A DNA stretch of 64,000 nt. Source: Mycolicibacterium sp. P1-18 (GTDB taxonomy: Bacteria > Actinomycetota > Actinomycetes > Mycobacteriales > Mycobacteriaceae). The notes under the pieces are model-generated. The model was not told the DNA's origin. It made no database searches and was given only the letters and a program-made list of their open reading frames with translations. The stretch lies in assembly GCF_008329535.1 (NCBI RefSeq), contig NZ_NPKR01000002.1, forward strand, positions 372,001 to 436,000. The letters run 5' to 3'. How positions within the stretch are numbered: the first letter of the stretch is position 1; each line of letters starts with the position of its first letter. Of the stretch, positions 1-8,223 are shown one piece after another. The position numbers and the translations under genes are program-made.

Positions 1-35
1 CTTTGGCGGTTCGGGGGGGAGGTGAACCGCCAAAG
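1..35. terminator. 12-bp stem hairpin with G-rich loop
   Basis: Positions 1-12 and 24-35 are perfect reverse complements (CTTTGGCGGTTC / GAACCGCCAAAG) around an 11-base loop made almost only of G. No U-run follows, so it is either a tract-less mycobacterial-type terminator or another RNA structure. The gene it would serve lies outside the window. Confidence 0.5.
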
Positions 36-43
36 GCTTGGAA

Positions 44-67
44 ATCCGCAGTGGGGGGACTGCGGAT
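44..67. terminator. 9-bp stem hairpin with G6 loop
   Basis: ATCCGCAGT (44-52) pairs perfectly with ACTGCGGAT (59-67) around a loop of six G. It sits 8 bases after the first hairpin, which makes a tandem terminator plausible. Confidence 0.45.
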
Positions 68-489
68 GTCCCAGACACCACCGTACGCGAAAAATCGTGA
101 AACGATTCAAAAGGTACGGACTGAGTCGGTCGCGCTCTTCTGAGCGTCCGACGACCGCCGCGCAAGTGGCAAAGCGGTGGACCGGCACGGCCGAGGCTTC
201 GCCGCGACACGGTTGGACCACGTGCCCCACCAATGGGCACGACGTTGCCTGCGACGACGCCACTCCGGATTGGTGGACTTGGTAGTCGAGCCCCGGCCGC
301 GGCGGCTACTGACAGCGAACACGACGGCCCGCCGCCGCGTCGCATTTCCAGCGAACACGATCATCTATTTTGAACGGAACCGCGGGCGCTCACAGCGCCG
401 CTAGCCTCCGTTTCAACGTCCGTCCGTGTCGGCCCCGCCCGTCGATGGGCGCGACTCGTGTGCCCCCCAGGTGTCGCCGAAGACGACGT
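68..489. other. Intergenic stretch, nothing recognised
   Basis: No reading frame here has a convincing start, codon usage or protein family. No further repeats or RNA genes were seen. Confidence 0.5.
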
Positions 490-699
490 TCACTGTGGGT
501 CGTCAGGGGCGTTGGCGCGCCGACTACGGATGATGAGGTACCCGGAATAGATCGCCAAGAACGCGGCGAGGGCGGCCTCCACCCACGTAAGGGTCGTCCG
601 TTGGGGGTTCAGCAGTGCCAGCGCGAGGACCACCAACGCCGCGACGATGACCACGTAATTGGCGATCCGCCGAGACTTGCCGTGGTTGGTGTCGGCCAT
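490..699 (-). CDS. Small two-helix membrane protein
   Basis: A 69-residue protein starting MADTNHGKSRR. A short basic N-terminus is followed by two hydrophobic helices (about residues 12-28 and 35-53, around a TTLTWVEAALAAF turn) and a charged tail ending DDPQ. This fits a small inner-membrane protein with both ends in the cytoplasm. The ATG at 699 was preferred over an upstream frame extension because the extension is Arg/Cys-rich and unlike a membrane protein N-terminus. No family is recognised and no function is assigned. Confidence 0.6.
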   Translation of the reverse strand: MADTNHGKSRRIANYVVIVAALVVLALALLNPQRTTLTWVEAALAAFLAIYSGYLIIRSRRANAPDDPQ

Positions 700-975
700 G
701 ACGTCATGGTCGCATCTCTTGGTTGCGGCCTGTGGCAGGGTCCGCACGGGGGACGCACGCGTTGGTCGTCGTCGCCCGGCGAGCAGGGTTCGGATACGCA
801 GCGGGCGGGCACAAGAATCGAGGGTCCCGCTACTTCATCGGCGCACAATCGGCTTGATGGGGTGCACCCAGAGTGAAGCCCCGCCGCGTAGTTGCGTTCA
901 GCCAAGAGCGCGCGGCGGGGCTTCCACTTGCTTTTTACACCGACCCACCGACAACAACCTCATGTGGAGACTCGT

Positions 976-1254
976 ATGGCCTCGCCCAGCCCCTCAGATA
1001 CCCCCGACGCCGACAACCCGGCGCCTCAGACACCGGACGATTCGACGATGCGGGAATGGTGGGCGGGACTCACCGAGGATCAGCGAGACGTGCTCCGGCG
1101 AGGTAACAAGCAGTTTCCGATGGAGTCGGAAGCGACGAAACTGCTCATCGACACCAACTGTCCTGCCCTGCCGTTGAACTCCACCTTCGAGTCGACGCCG
1201 GGACTCTCGCTTCCGATGCCAAGTGAGGTAGCCGAATTGGTCAACGGAGAGTAA
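976..1254 (+). CDS. Hypothetical acidic protein (92 aa)
   Basis: Starts MASPSPSDTPDADN, with a low-complexity Pro/Asp/Ser first 25 residues, then a short folded-looking segment (MREWWAGLTEDQRDVLRRG) and a tail containing a single Cys. It has no membrane segment, signal peptide or recognised domain. The ATG at 976 was chosen because the longer upstream frame is Arg-rich. A hairpin at 1277-1305 follows the stop, which supports a genuine single-gene transcript. Function unknown. Confidence 0.6.
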   Translation: MASPSPSDTPDADNPAPQTPDDSTMREWWAGLTEDQRDVLRRGNKQFPMESEATKLLIDTNCPALPLNSTFESTPGLSLPMPSEVAELVNGE

Positions 1255-1276
1255 CCCGCTTGGCGCACGGATTCGG

Positions 1277-1305
1277 AGGCGGTTCCCTGGCACGGGGAGC
1301 CGCCT
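1277..1305 (+). terminator. Terminator-like hairpin after the 92-aa gene
   Basis: AGGCGGTTCCC (1277-1287) pairs with GGGAGCCGCCT (1295-1305), with one G-U pair and a 7-base loop, 22 bases past the stop codon at 1254. There is no strong T-run. Confidence 0.55.
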
Positions 1306-1358
1306 TCAGTCGTCTCAGACGATGTGCCCGTGGCAGTGGACGCCCTTAAACGCAGAAG

Positions 1359-1383
1359 AGCCGCAACGTCGATCGTTGCGGCT
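1359..1383 (-). terminator. Terminator of the tRNA cluster
   Basis: AGCCGCAACG (1359-1368) and CGTTGCGGCT (1374-1383) form a perfect 10-bp stem with a 5-base loop. It lies about 60 bases downstream of the last tRNA of the minus-strand cluster and would end its transcript. Confidence 0.6.
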
Positions 1384-1445
1384 TCACTAGTTCGGATGCC
1401 AGTTCGTGCGTTCTACGATTGCGAGGCTCTCGCCTGCAAACCAAC

Positions 1446-1520
1446 TGGTGCGCGATACTGGGATTGAACCAGTGACCTCTTCCGTGTCAGGGAAGCGCTC
1501 TCCCGCTGAGCTAATCGCGC
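1446..1520 (-). tRNA. tRNA-Val (GAC)
   Basis: A full cloverleaf on the minus strand. The acceptor stem GCGCGAT/ATCGCGC is at 1514-1520 and 1450-1456. The anticodon stem CTTCC/GGAAG holds loop CTGACAC, giving anticodon GAC. The T-arm GGTTCAATCCC is present and CCA is encoded at the 3' end (1446-1448). Last of three tRNAs in one minus-strand cluster. Confidence 0.95.
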
Positions 1521-1531
1521 GGGACCCATCT

Positions 1532-1605
1532 TGGAGGTGGAGACGGGAATCGAACCCGTGTGCACGGCTTTGCAGGCCGTTGCCTCACCACTCGGCCACT
1601 CCACC
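1532..1605 (-). tRNA. tRNA-Cys (GCA)
   Basis: The acceptor stem GGTGGAG/CTCCACC lies at 1599-1605 and 1536-1542. The anticodon loop CTGCAAA sits on stem ACGGC/GCCGT, giving anticodon GCA. The T-loop GGTTCGATTCC is present and CCA is encoded (1532-1534). It is the middle gene of the cluster, 11 bases before tRNA-Val(GAC). Confidence 0.95.
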
Positions 1606-1632
1606 GCTGGGGTTGATGCCTCTGCACCATCG

Positions 1633-1705
1633 AGCGGACGACGGGATTCGAACCCGCGACCCCAACCTTGGCAAGGTTGTGCGCTACCAACTGCGCCACG
1701 TCCGC
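1633..1705 (-). tRNA. tRNA-Gly (GCC)
   Basis: The acceptor stem GCGGACG/CGTCCGC is at 1699-1705 and 1634-1640. The anticodon stem CAACC/GGTTG carries loop TTGCCAA, giving GCC. The T-arm GGGTTCGAATCCC is intact. CCA is not encoded, unlike its two neighbours. First gene of the Gly-Cys-Val cluster. Confidence 0.95.
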
Positions 1706-2114
1706 ATGCTTCGAGCGAGTTCGTCGCTCTATGCGAAGCACGACGATAGTGCATCGACGCTCGGCACCACAAATCTCCACGACAGGGGCGAATGCGGGCT
1801 GTTCGAAGGTGTCGAATCGGCGGCCACTTCCCGGGGGCGATGGCATCGGTTTCGGTGCCGAGTCGGTCGACGGGGCGCCTTCCGGGGCGGCCTGGCGGAA
1901 AGGCGTTGAGCATCAGAAGAATCGACAGACTGACGGCGCGGGGTCGAGGATTGCGAAGGCAGCGGCTCGCCGGCGCCCGTGTCCGTCCGGCCCTCTGGTG
2001 ACCTCCTGGACGCCGAGTCGCCGCCCGGTCGTCCGATCGGGTCGCCGTGTCGTGAACGCGCGGGAGCGCCGCGGGTGGAGGTGGTCACCGATTCCAAACT
2101 CGCCTTGCGTGCGT
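1706..2114. other. Spacer between divergent tRNA transcripts
   Basis: No protein family can be seen in any frame. The stretch presumably holds the promoter of the minus-strand tRNA cluster at its left end; I could not place -35/-10 boxes there with confidence. Confidence 0.4.
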
Positions 2115-2120
2115 GATAAT
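2115..2120 (+). promoter_or_regulatory. Putative -10 box of tRNA-Val(CAC)
   Basis: GATAAT preceded by GT (GTGATAAT) lies 37 bases before the mature tRNA start, a normal distance for a sigma-70-type -10. A -35 with good consensus is not obvious, so this is a tentative call. Confidence 0.35.
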
Positions 2121-2157
2121 GTTCCTCGTCGTTCACCGGTGATCATCCGGTGCCCAC

Positions 2158-2232
2158 GGTCTCGTAGCTCAGTGGGAGAGCGTCCGCCTCACACGCGGAA
2201 GGTCGCTGGTTCGATACCAGCCGGGACCACCA
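2158..2232 (+). tRNA. tRNA-Val (CAC), integration target
   Basis: The acceptor stem GGTCTCG/CGGGACC (one T-G pair) is followed by D-arm TAGCTCAGTGGGAGAG, anticodon stem TCCGC/GCGGA with loop CTCACAC (anticodon CAC), T-arm GGTTCGATACC and an encoded CCA. Its 3' 45 bases form the left copy of the 46-bp att repeat, so the gene stays intact after insertion, as is usual for tyrosine integrases that target tRNA 3' ends. Confidence 0.95.
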
Positions 2233-2233
2233 G
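2188..2233 (+). repeat. att core, left copy (attL)
   Basis: A 46-bp stretch from CTCACACGCGG to ACCACCAG, identical to 33169-33214. It spans the anticodon loop, T-arm, acceptor 3' strand and CCA of tRNA-Val(CAC) plus one base. Confidence 0.9.
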
Positions 2234-2304
2234 TAAAGCCCCAGTTCAGAGGTCGTTTTCGGAGCTTCAAGCCGATCATTTCGGCGCCTCGGCCGACGGC
2301 CATA

Positions 2305-2322
2305 GGGCCAAAATAGGGCCAA
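2305..2322 (+). repeat. Candidate integrase arm-type site (left)
   Basis: GGGCCAAAATAGGGCCAA, a tandem of two GGGCCAA units at 11-base spacing, lies 72 bases inside the left core. An identical 18-mer in the same orientation lies 91 bases inside the right core (33060-33077). In the circular form the two would flank the attP core, as arm-binding sites of lambda/L5-type integrases do. Confidence 0.55.
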
Positions 2323-2331
2323 CCGTTCGGA

Positions 2332-3414
2332 CTATTCAGACGGACGGTCGTCGAGCGCATCCAACGCCGAGGCGACCGTGTCCAGTTCGTCGTCGTAGAG
2401 ATCGGCGTATACGTGCGCCGTCACGGTGATCGACGCGTGCCCCATCGTCTTCTGGAGGAGACGAATGTCGGCGCCGGCCCGCCGCGCAAGCGAGGCGTAG
2501 GTGTGGCGCAAGTCGTGTACGCGCATCTTCGGCCGCTCGATCTCTGTGATCGCGACGCGCCACTTCGTCGAGCGTTTCCAGTTCTCGAGCCCAAGTAGCG
2601 CGCCGGTGGGGGACGTGATCGCCGGGGCGCCGGGCGGCCTCTCCGATACTCGGCTCGCGAGGATCGGCAGCAGTCGCTGGGGAATGGGTATCGACCGACG
2701 CCCGGCAGCGCTCTTCGGGTTGCCCTCGATCAGTTTTCCGCCGACCTGCGTGATCGAGCGACGGACTCGGATCCGGCGAGCCGTGAGGTCGACGTCCTCG
2801 ACGCGAAGACCGACGAGTTCGCCGTACCGCAACCCCGTGTAGGCGAGTAGGAGGACCACGTCTCCTTGACTGCCACACGCCTCCGCCAGAGCCGCCACTT
2901 CAGATGTCGTGAGATAGGTGTGGGAGGTCGCGCGAAGCGGCGGAAACTTCGTCCGTACCGAAGGATTGCGCGCCAACAGTTGGCCGTCCTCGATCGCGTA
3001 GTCGAGGGTCATCTTGAGCACCGAATGCACCCAACGCACGGTGCGTGAGCTCAGGCCCGACGCCGCCATCTCGTTGACCCAGGCCTGAATGGATTGGTGA
3101 TCGATCCGAGCGACGTGCCAGTTGCCGAACCTGGGCTCGATGCGTGAGCGCCAGTTGTCCTCGTATCCCCGTCGAACCTTGGGGCTCAGATCGAGCCGCG
3201 ATGCCAGCCATGCCTTATATACGGTCGCCAGTGTGACCCGTCCGGCGCGAGGATCGACCACTTCTCCCGAGGCCGTCTTCGTCACCACCGACGCCTCGAA
3301 GACCCGCGCTTCCCGTTCGGTCTTGAAAGTCTTGCGACGCTTGGCGCGATCCGGCAGTCGCCACTCGACATCGAATCGCGGACCGTCGATGGTCTCACGT
3401 CGCTTGATCGCCAT
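2332..3414 (-). CDS. int: Tyrosine site-specific integrase
   Basis: A 360-residue phage-type integrase. An N-terminal arm-binding region (residues 1-60) is followed by a SAM-like core-binding domain (about 61-155) and a C-terminal catalytic domain. All catalytic residues are visible: Arg196 in TGLRYGE, Lys234 in GNPKSAAG, His300 and Arg303 in HDLRHTYAS, His326 in MGHAS and nucleophile Tyr336 in HVYADLY. The gene ends 98 bases from the left att core and points toward it, the usual arrangement. It should catalyse integration into and, with the excisionase, excision from tRNA-Val. Length is normal and there is no sign of decay. Confidence 0.93.
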   Translation of the reverse strand: MAIKRRETIDGPRFDVEWRLPDRAKRRKTFKTEREARVFEASVVTKTASGEVVDPRAGRVTLATVYKAWLASRLDLSPKVRRGYEDNWRSRIEPRFGNWHVARIDHQSIQAWVNEMAASGLSSRTVRWVHSVLKMTLDYAIEDGQLLARNPSVRTKFPPLRATSHTYLTTSEVAALAEACGSQGDVVLLLAYTGLRYGELVGLRVEDVDLTARRIRVRRSITQVGGKLIEGNPKSAAGRRSIPIPQRLLPILASRVSERPPGAPAITSPTGALLGLENWKRSTKWRVAITEIERPKMRVHDLRHTYASLARRAGADIRLLQKTMGHASITVTAHVYADLYDDELDTVASALDALDDRPSE

Positions 3415-3596
3415 ATCGACTCTCGCTCAATCCGTTAGTCGGCCATCGTCTAGCGTCCGCTCGTGGGCGCGATGACCCTTCGCACATTGTCGCGCCGGTG
3501 ACCGACAAGTGAGCGATGGCAATCCCTTATCTGTGCACAACGAGACAACCATCCACAGCCGCGGTGGCGAGCCGACGTGGTGATGGGCTGACTGCC

Positions 3597-3809
3597 TCAG
3601 ATACGCGCGGATTCAATCCACTGGTCGACATCGCGACGAGTCCAGCGCCGGTGACGATTACTCAGCCTGATGTGATGAGGCCCCGGGGCGTCAATGCCGC
3701 GTTCCCGCTTGGCAGCCCAATCGTGGAGCGTCGAAATGGGGACGCCAGTCATGCCGTGAACTTCTTCGGCCGTGAGCATGTCACGGTCCATATGGGGTGA
3801 GATCGTCAT
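3597..3809 (-). CDS. xis: Excisionase / AlpA-type helix-turn-helix protein
   Basis: A 70-residue MerR-like winged-helix DNA-binding protein. LTAEEVHGMTGVPISTLHDWAA is a typical helix-turn-helix of the excisionase family, followed by a wing (HIRLSNRHRRWTRRDVDQWI). It lies 182 bases upstream of the integrase gene on the same strand. Members of this family bend DNA at att sites and tip integrase toward excision, and some also repress. An internal start at residue 7 (MDRDML) is possible. The role is inferred from family and position. Confidence 0.8.
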   Translation of the reverse strand: MTISPHMDRDMLTAEEVHGMTGVPISTLHDWAAKRERGIDAPGPHHIRLSNRHRRWTRRDVDQWIESARI

Positions 3810-4304
3810 GTTGACTCGCTGAGAGGTCGTAGGGACGTACTGCTGTTAGAGGTCCGTCCACGAAGTGGACGTGTCGTAACTGTAAGCAGTGATCCACACC
3901 ACCCTGTGCACAATTTTCGACCGGGCCGTGCACTGGAACGGCTTTGCGTGAGGACGAAAAGCATTGATCTATAGCTGTTCTGAATCGTCTAGTTGGTTCA
4001 GCGAGACCAGCTGGGCATCAGCGCGCTGTCGACTTCAGTCCGCAGTTCACACAACCTGCCGCCCCCCAATATCGCCCCTCATGACATCGTCAGCCCATCC
4101 CTCCCCAGACCTTTAAGCGCACGCAGATTCTCTGCCCCCTAAGCCTTTACGGACATTCATCACCCTCTTCCGACACTCAAAGAACTGCAGTGGCACATTT
4201 GCACAAGGTGCGATACTGGTGGTGGTTGCGCGTGGGGCGCGGCCGAAAGTGACGGCGGGGCAGTCGTTCTGACCACGGGGTTACAAACCGGGTTGGTGAC
4301 TGCG
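3810..4304. other. Intergenic region before relaxase; candidate oriT/control region
   Basis: This 495-base non-coding stretch between excisionase and relaxase is less GC-rich than its surroundings. It contains a perfect inverted repeat GTCCAC-GAA-GTGGAC at 3856-3870 and a looser one (GTGCACAATTTTCG ... GTGCAC). Origins of transfer of TrwC-type relaxases usually lie next to the relaxase gene and carry such repeats beside the nick. No nick site could be identified, so oriT is only a possibility. Confidence 0.35.
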
Positions 4305-7103
4305 GTGTTGACGATCTCGAAGTTGAAGCGGTGGTCGATCAGCTATTACCTGGACACCGCCCAATCGGCGCAGCGCGCCAGCGCCGACTTTCAGCGTGCC
4401 GGTGGTGGGTTGGGGGAGTACTACTCCGAGCACGACACCCGCACGCCGACGTGGTTGTGCGCGGGTGACACCCGCACGTCGGCTGGTTTGGTGGGGCTGT
4501 CGGACACCCAGCGCGCGGGGGGTGAGGCCGACCCGGTGGTGGTGGCGCGCTGGCTCGACGACGGGGTCACCCCGAACGGGGCTCGGGGCCGGGCTCTGGG
4601 TACCGCGGGGGTTCATGGGTATGACCTCACGTTCGCCGCGCCGAAGAGTGTGTCGGTGATCCGGGCGGTGAAGGCTGATGACGTGGTGTCGAAGGGGATT
4701 GTCGACGCGCACACCACCGCCATGGCTGAGGCGATGGAGTACCTTGCCGCGCACGCCGGGTACACCCGGGTGCACAACCCGGTCACCGAGCAGAAGGACC
4801 TAGTGCATCTACCGGGTTTGGTGGCGGTGGCGTATCAGCATGAGACGTCGCGGTGCGGGGATCCGCACCTACATACCCACGTCATCGTGCCCAACCGGCA
4901 GGCCCGCGCCGACGGCGCCCTGGTGTCCCTCGATGGCACCTCGCTGTTTCACGAAGCCAAGGCTGCCGGGGTGATCTATCAGGCCACCCTGCGGCGGGAA
5001 CTGCACCGCTCGTTGGGGTTCGAGTGGGAACCGGTGGACCCACACACCGGGATGGCCGAACTCGCCGGCGTCGACCGCGCGTCGATCACCGCGTGGTCGC
5101 GGCGTTCGAGCCAGTTGCGGGAGTGGGCGGCGCGCCACCTCACCGTGGTCGACGGGCCGTTGAGTGCGGCGCAGCTCGCGGCCGCGCAGAAGGCCACCCG
5201 GCCCGCTAAGCCCGAGGAGCTGTCGTGGCCGGAATTGCTTCGGCAGTGGCGGGTCGATGCGCGGGGGGTGCGCCTGGACCGCGCATCCTTCGATCGAGCG
5301 CGTGCGGCGCGGCGTGCGGCCGCGCGCATCCCGTTCGACCGCGCATGCCTGGCCGACGCCGCGGAGCGCGTCGACAAGGCGGCGTTCACCCGGGCGGACT
5401 TGGTGGAGATCATCGGCGCGCAACTTCCCGTCGACGGGGACCGGTCACCGCGGGAGGCGGTGGAGGCCGCGGTCGACGAGCTCGGCATGCGCCTCACCGC
5501 TCCGCGGCTCAAACACGAGCGTGAGGGGCATGAGCGGTTCACCCTGAGCCGGATCCTGGCCGAGGAGGTCGCCGTGCTCGACCTGGCCGACGCCCGCGAC
5601 GACCGCACACAGTTGTGGGTGAAGGAGGAGGACACTCGCGGGTTGTCGGGGGATCAGCGGGCGGCGGTGGAGGCGATTGGTCGGTCGCCGTGGTTGGTGC
5701 AGCCGCTGTCGGCGCCGGCGGGTGCGGGCAAGACCACCTCGCTGCGCGCGTTACGCGCCGCGGCGCACCGGCGTCTTGGAGCACGCGTGCTGGTGCTCGC
5801 CCCGACCGGTAGGGCCGTGGACGTCGCCGTCCGCGAAGGCGCCGGCGATACCGGCCTCACCATTGCGAAGGCCCTGCAGGATATTCGCAACGGCACCCTG
5901 ACGTTGGACCGCGGGACGTTGGTGGTGGTCGACGAGGCAGGGATGGTCGGCACCGACGACCTCCGCCAACTCCTTAACGCCACCACCATCGCCGGGGTCA
6001 AGACCGTCCTCGTCGGCGATGCCCATCAGCTGGCGCCGGTGAAGGCCCGCGGCGGGATGTTCGCCCACCTCTGCACCGATCTGCCCTGGACTCAGCACCT
6101 CTCGGAGGTGTGGCGGATGCGCAATCCCGAGGAACGTGCCGTGTCGCTGGCGTTGCGGGATGGGGGGCCGGCGGCGGCCGGCACGGCCGTCGACTGGTAC
6201 CGCGACCACGATCGGTTGCGGTGCGGGGATCAGATCGCCATGGCCACCGACGCCCTCGATGGGTACCGCAGGGACGTCGCGGTCGGCAAGGACGCGCTGC
6301 TGCTGTGTGACACCACCGAGATGGCCGACGCGTTGAACCGGCGCATCCACGACGACACCATCCCCACCGACGCGCCGACCGTCAAGGGTGTCCGTGGGCA
6401 GTGCATCGCCGCAGGGGATCTGATCTTGTCTCGCCGCAACGACCCCATCGTCGACGTTCGGCGGGCCGACGACCACGACGTAGCGGCGGACCCGGTGCGC
6501 AACGGTGACCGCTGGCGCGTTGCCGCCGTCGAGCCCAGCACGAATCGAATTGTGGCCGAACGACTGTCGGATGGCGCCGGCGTCGTGTTCGACGTCGACT
6601 ACGTCCGCGAGCACCTCACCCACGGCTATGCGACCACGGTGCACTCGGCGCAAGGCGTCACGGCTGACACCACCCACGCCATTCTCGGCGATAACACCAC
6701 CCGTTCGATGCTTTACGTTGCCATGACCCGCGCCCGTGACGCCAACACCGCCTACCTATACGAACGCACGACCGAGCAGGAAAACGGCCCGACGACGGCC
6801 GATGGTCCATACGTCCTGCAGCGCGGCACCGGTCGGCAGGCCGACAAGCTGGCACGCGCCATCATCGCCATCCACGACGACGTCCCGGTGACTGCTCACC
6901 AGGTCGCCGCCGCCACGCCACGCCACTTACTTCCGGCGCGATGTGCGAGTTTCCTCGGTGAACGGGACGCGGCAGTCGACCGACGCAATGCCGTCTACGC
7001 CGGCTGGCGCAGAGACGTGGAAGGCGTGGACACCGCGATGGCTACAGCCCGCACGACCGAGCGCACCCGCGCCCGACACCGAGACAATGGCGTCGAGCTC
7101 TAG
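4305..7103 (+). CDS. TrwC/TraA-type relaxase-helicase (MOB-F)
   Basis: A 932-residue conjugative relaxase. N-terminal TrwC domain: tandem catalytic tyrosines Tyr14-Tyr15 in SISYYLDT and the metal-binding three-histidine motif HLHTH (His188, 190, 192). C-terminal RecD-like helicase: Walker [10 protein letters not shown] near residue 475, Walker B VVDEAGM, GDAHQL, and late motifs [10 protein letters not shown] and YVAMTRARD. It would nick oriT and unwind the transferred strand. GTG at 4305 ([11 protein letters not shown]) was chosen because family members begin right before this motif; a GTG at 4296 is an alternative. The gene is intact. No coupling protein or type IV secretion gene accompanies it. 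Confidence 0.9.
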   Translation: MLTISKLKRWSISYYLDTAQSAQRASADFQRAGGGLGEYYSEHDTRTPTWLCAGDTRTSAGLVGLSDTQRAGGEADPVVVARWLDDGVTPNGARGRALGTAGVHGYDLTFAAPKSVSVIRAVKADDVVSKGIVDAHTTAMAEAMEYLAAHAGYTRVHNPVTEQKDLVHLPGLVAVAYQHETSRCGDPHLHTHVIVPNRQARADGALVSLDGTSLFHEAKAAGVIYQATLRRELHRSLGFEWEPVDPHTGMAELAGVDRASITAWSRRSSQLREWAARHLTVVDGPLSAAQLAAAQKATRPAKPEELSWPELLRQWRVDARGVRLDRASFDRARAARRAAARIPFDRACLADAAERVDKAAFTRADLVEIIGAQLPVDGDRSPREAVEAAVDELGMRLTAPRLKHEREGHERFTLSRILAEEVAVLDLADARDDRTQLWVKEEDTRGLSGDQRAAVEAIGRSPWLVQPLSAPAGAGKTTSLRALRAAAHRRLGARVLVLAPTGRAVDVAVREGAGDTGLTIAKALQDIRNGTLTLDRGTLVVVDEAGMVGTDDLRQLLNATTIAGVKTVLVGDAHQLAPVKARGGMFAHLCTDLPWTQHLSEVWRMRNPEERAVSLALRDGGPAAAGTAVDWYRDHDRLRCGDQIAMATDALDGYRRDVAVGKDALLLCDTTEMADALNRRIHDDTIPTDAPTVKGVRGQCIAAGDLILSRRNDPIVDVRRADDHDVAADPVRNGDRWRVAAVEPSTNRIVAERLSDGAGVVFDVDYVREHLTHGYATTVHSAQGVTADTTHAILGDNTTRSMLYVAMTRARDANTAYLYERTTEQENGPTTADGPYVLQRGTGRQADKLARAIIAIHDDVPVTAHQVAAATPRHLLPARCASFLGERDAAVDRRNAVYAGWRRDVEGVDTAMATARTTERTRARHRDNGVEL

Positions 7104-7130
7104 TGGTGTGCAAGTAGGCTTTCGCTCCCG

Positions 7131-7313
7131 TCATACGACGACGGCTTGCGCGGTGGCGACCCAGTCGCCGTTGCGGAGCAACTTGACGCAGTCATCGTCG
7201 TCGAGGACTGTCGGCATCAAGTCGAATCCGTGCTCACGCGCATAGGCTTCGGCATCGCCAGGCTCGAAGGTAGTGAGTCCAGAAGACCGGTGCAGGACCA
7301 GAATCGCCATCAA
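7131..7313 (-). CDS. Hypothetical 60-aa protein
   Basis: Convergent with the relaxase. The product (M)MAILVLHRSSGLTTFEPG...DCVKLLRNGDWVATAQAVVV has reasonable high-GC third-position codon use over its second half and no recognised domain. A frame that overlaps its start (7234-7587) reads partly the same bases in another phase, so this could also be the tail of a decayed gene. Function unknown. Confidence 0.4.
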   Translation of the reverse strand: MMAILVLHRSSGLTTFEPGDAEAYAREHGFDLMPTVLDDDDCVKLLRNGDWVATAQAVVV

Positions 7314-7766
7314 TCGACGCTAACGCCTCCATCGGTGGTTCCCTGCACACATCTACCCGTCGCCACTCGACGTGGTGCTCATCGGAGAACGGGCCTGCTA
7401 GTCGCAGGAACGCCCGCCTCAGGACGAGACTGCCGTGGATCGCGGCCCGACGGCCTGCGCAGAGCACGCGTGTGGGAGAGGCAAACTCACCATGCTGCGC
7501 CCGCCCGGTCAGTTCTTGCGCCGCCGCGGCTTGGAATGTCATCTGGATGTCATTAATGACAGAAATTTGGGAATCTGTTGTGGTCACCGCTGATCTCTGC
7601 AGTGCGGCTGCGAGGCATGGTTGCTCGAGGAGCTGACGTATCGCCGATGCACGTTGAGGCCGGAGAGTGCAGGCGGTGGCACATCAGTCTCGACGTCGCG
7701 TTCATCATCGTGGCCGTCGCAGCGTAGGCGCACCGGGACGCCTCGACCTGGTGCCGGTGTGAGTCC
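7314..7766. other. Poorly coding stretch
   Basis: No convincing gene. A minus-strand frame up to 7587 (MTTTDSQISVINDIQ...) has mixed codon use and no family signature. It may be a gene remnant or chance. Confidence 0.35.
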
Positions 7767-7782
7767 TCAGCGTCGTTCAGCG
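7767..7782 (+). promoter_or_regulatory. TCAGCG direct repeat, site 1
   Basis: TCAGCG-TCGT-TCAGCG lies 74-89 bases upstream of the secreted protein at 7856. Near-identical pairs occur before the PAP2 gene and before the COG4705-like gene. This suggests a response-regulator site with direct half-repeats one helical turn apart. Confidence 0.5.
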
Positions 7783-7855
7783 AACGCACAAGGTCGTGTC
7801 GGCACGGTGGTGTCCTCAGGCCAGACGGGTCTGACGACGAGGAAGGACCCCGATC

Positions 7856-8098
7856 GTGACGAACTCCAAACGTCGTTTGCTGACTGCGGTGATGGCGCTG
7901 CTGGCCGCCGGAACGGTCGGCGGCGCCGGGATGGCGCTGGCGGGTGCGACGCCCACACCCGCTCCGCCGCCTCCGCCAACGTCGCAGTCATGCGACGCAC
8001 CAGAAGCCGGCGATCAACCCGATCAACCCGGTGCACCCGAGGGCGCCCAAGAGGATGGCGACCAGGGCGGAGCCGAGGCTCCTGGCCCACCCTGCTGA
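7856..8098 (+). CDS. Small secreted Pro/acid-rich protein
   Basis: An 80-residue product starting at a GTG with an AGGAAGGA ribosome site 11 bases upstream. A classical signal peptide (MTNSKRRLLTAVMALLAAG...GMALAGA) is followed by an Ala/Thr/Pro segment (TPTPAPPPPPTS) and an acidic Gln/Glu/Gly tail ending in Cys. It is likely exported and unstructured; two Cys (about 46 and 80) could pair. No family is known to me. A TCAGCG repeat lies upstream, and about 19 bases around 7800 recur before the next gene (GGCACGGTGG then GTCCTC), so the two may be co-regulated. Confidence 0.65.
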   Translation: MTNSKRRLLTAVMALLAAGTVGGAGMALAGATPTPAPPPPPTSQSCDAPEAGDQPDQPGAPEGAQEDGDQGGAEAPGPPC

Positions 8099-8185
8099 CC
8101 AACGCAACCTCGGCCGCCAGCTCGTGAGTCGCGAAGTCAGGTCTAGGCCCGTCGCGGCACGGTGGCGAGTCCTCGGTGGCGATTC

Positions 8186-8202
8186 TCAGCGGTCATTCAG
8201 CC
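8186..8202 (+). promoter_or_regulatory. TCAGCG direct repeat, site 2
   Basis: TCAGCG-GTCAT-TCAGCC, an 11-base-period repeat 22-38 bases upstream of the PAP2 start at 8224. Its presence here argues against the in-frame GTG at 8176 as start. Confidence 0.5.
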
Positions 8203-8223
8203 GCGCCCCATGACACTGCAAAG

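Noticed and set aside
1406..1913. Several open frames across the tRNA cluster containing GIEPV-like peptides
   Set aside because: These peptides are translations of tRNA T-arms (GGTTCGAATCC), a well-known annotation artefact.
7234..7587. 117-codon minus-strand frame beginning MTTTDSQISVINDIQ
   Set aside because: Codon use is poor, there is no family match, and it overlaps the better 60-codon frame at 7131-7313. It could be a relic but is not supported as a gene.
8176..8223. Upstream GTG start for the PAP2 gene
   Set aside because: It would place the TCAGCG promoter repeat inside the coding region and adds a non-membrane leader unlike the family.
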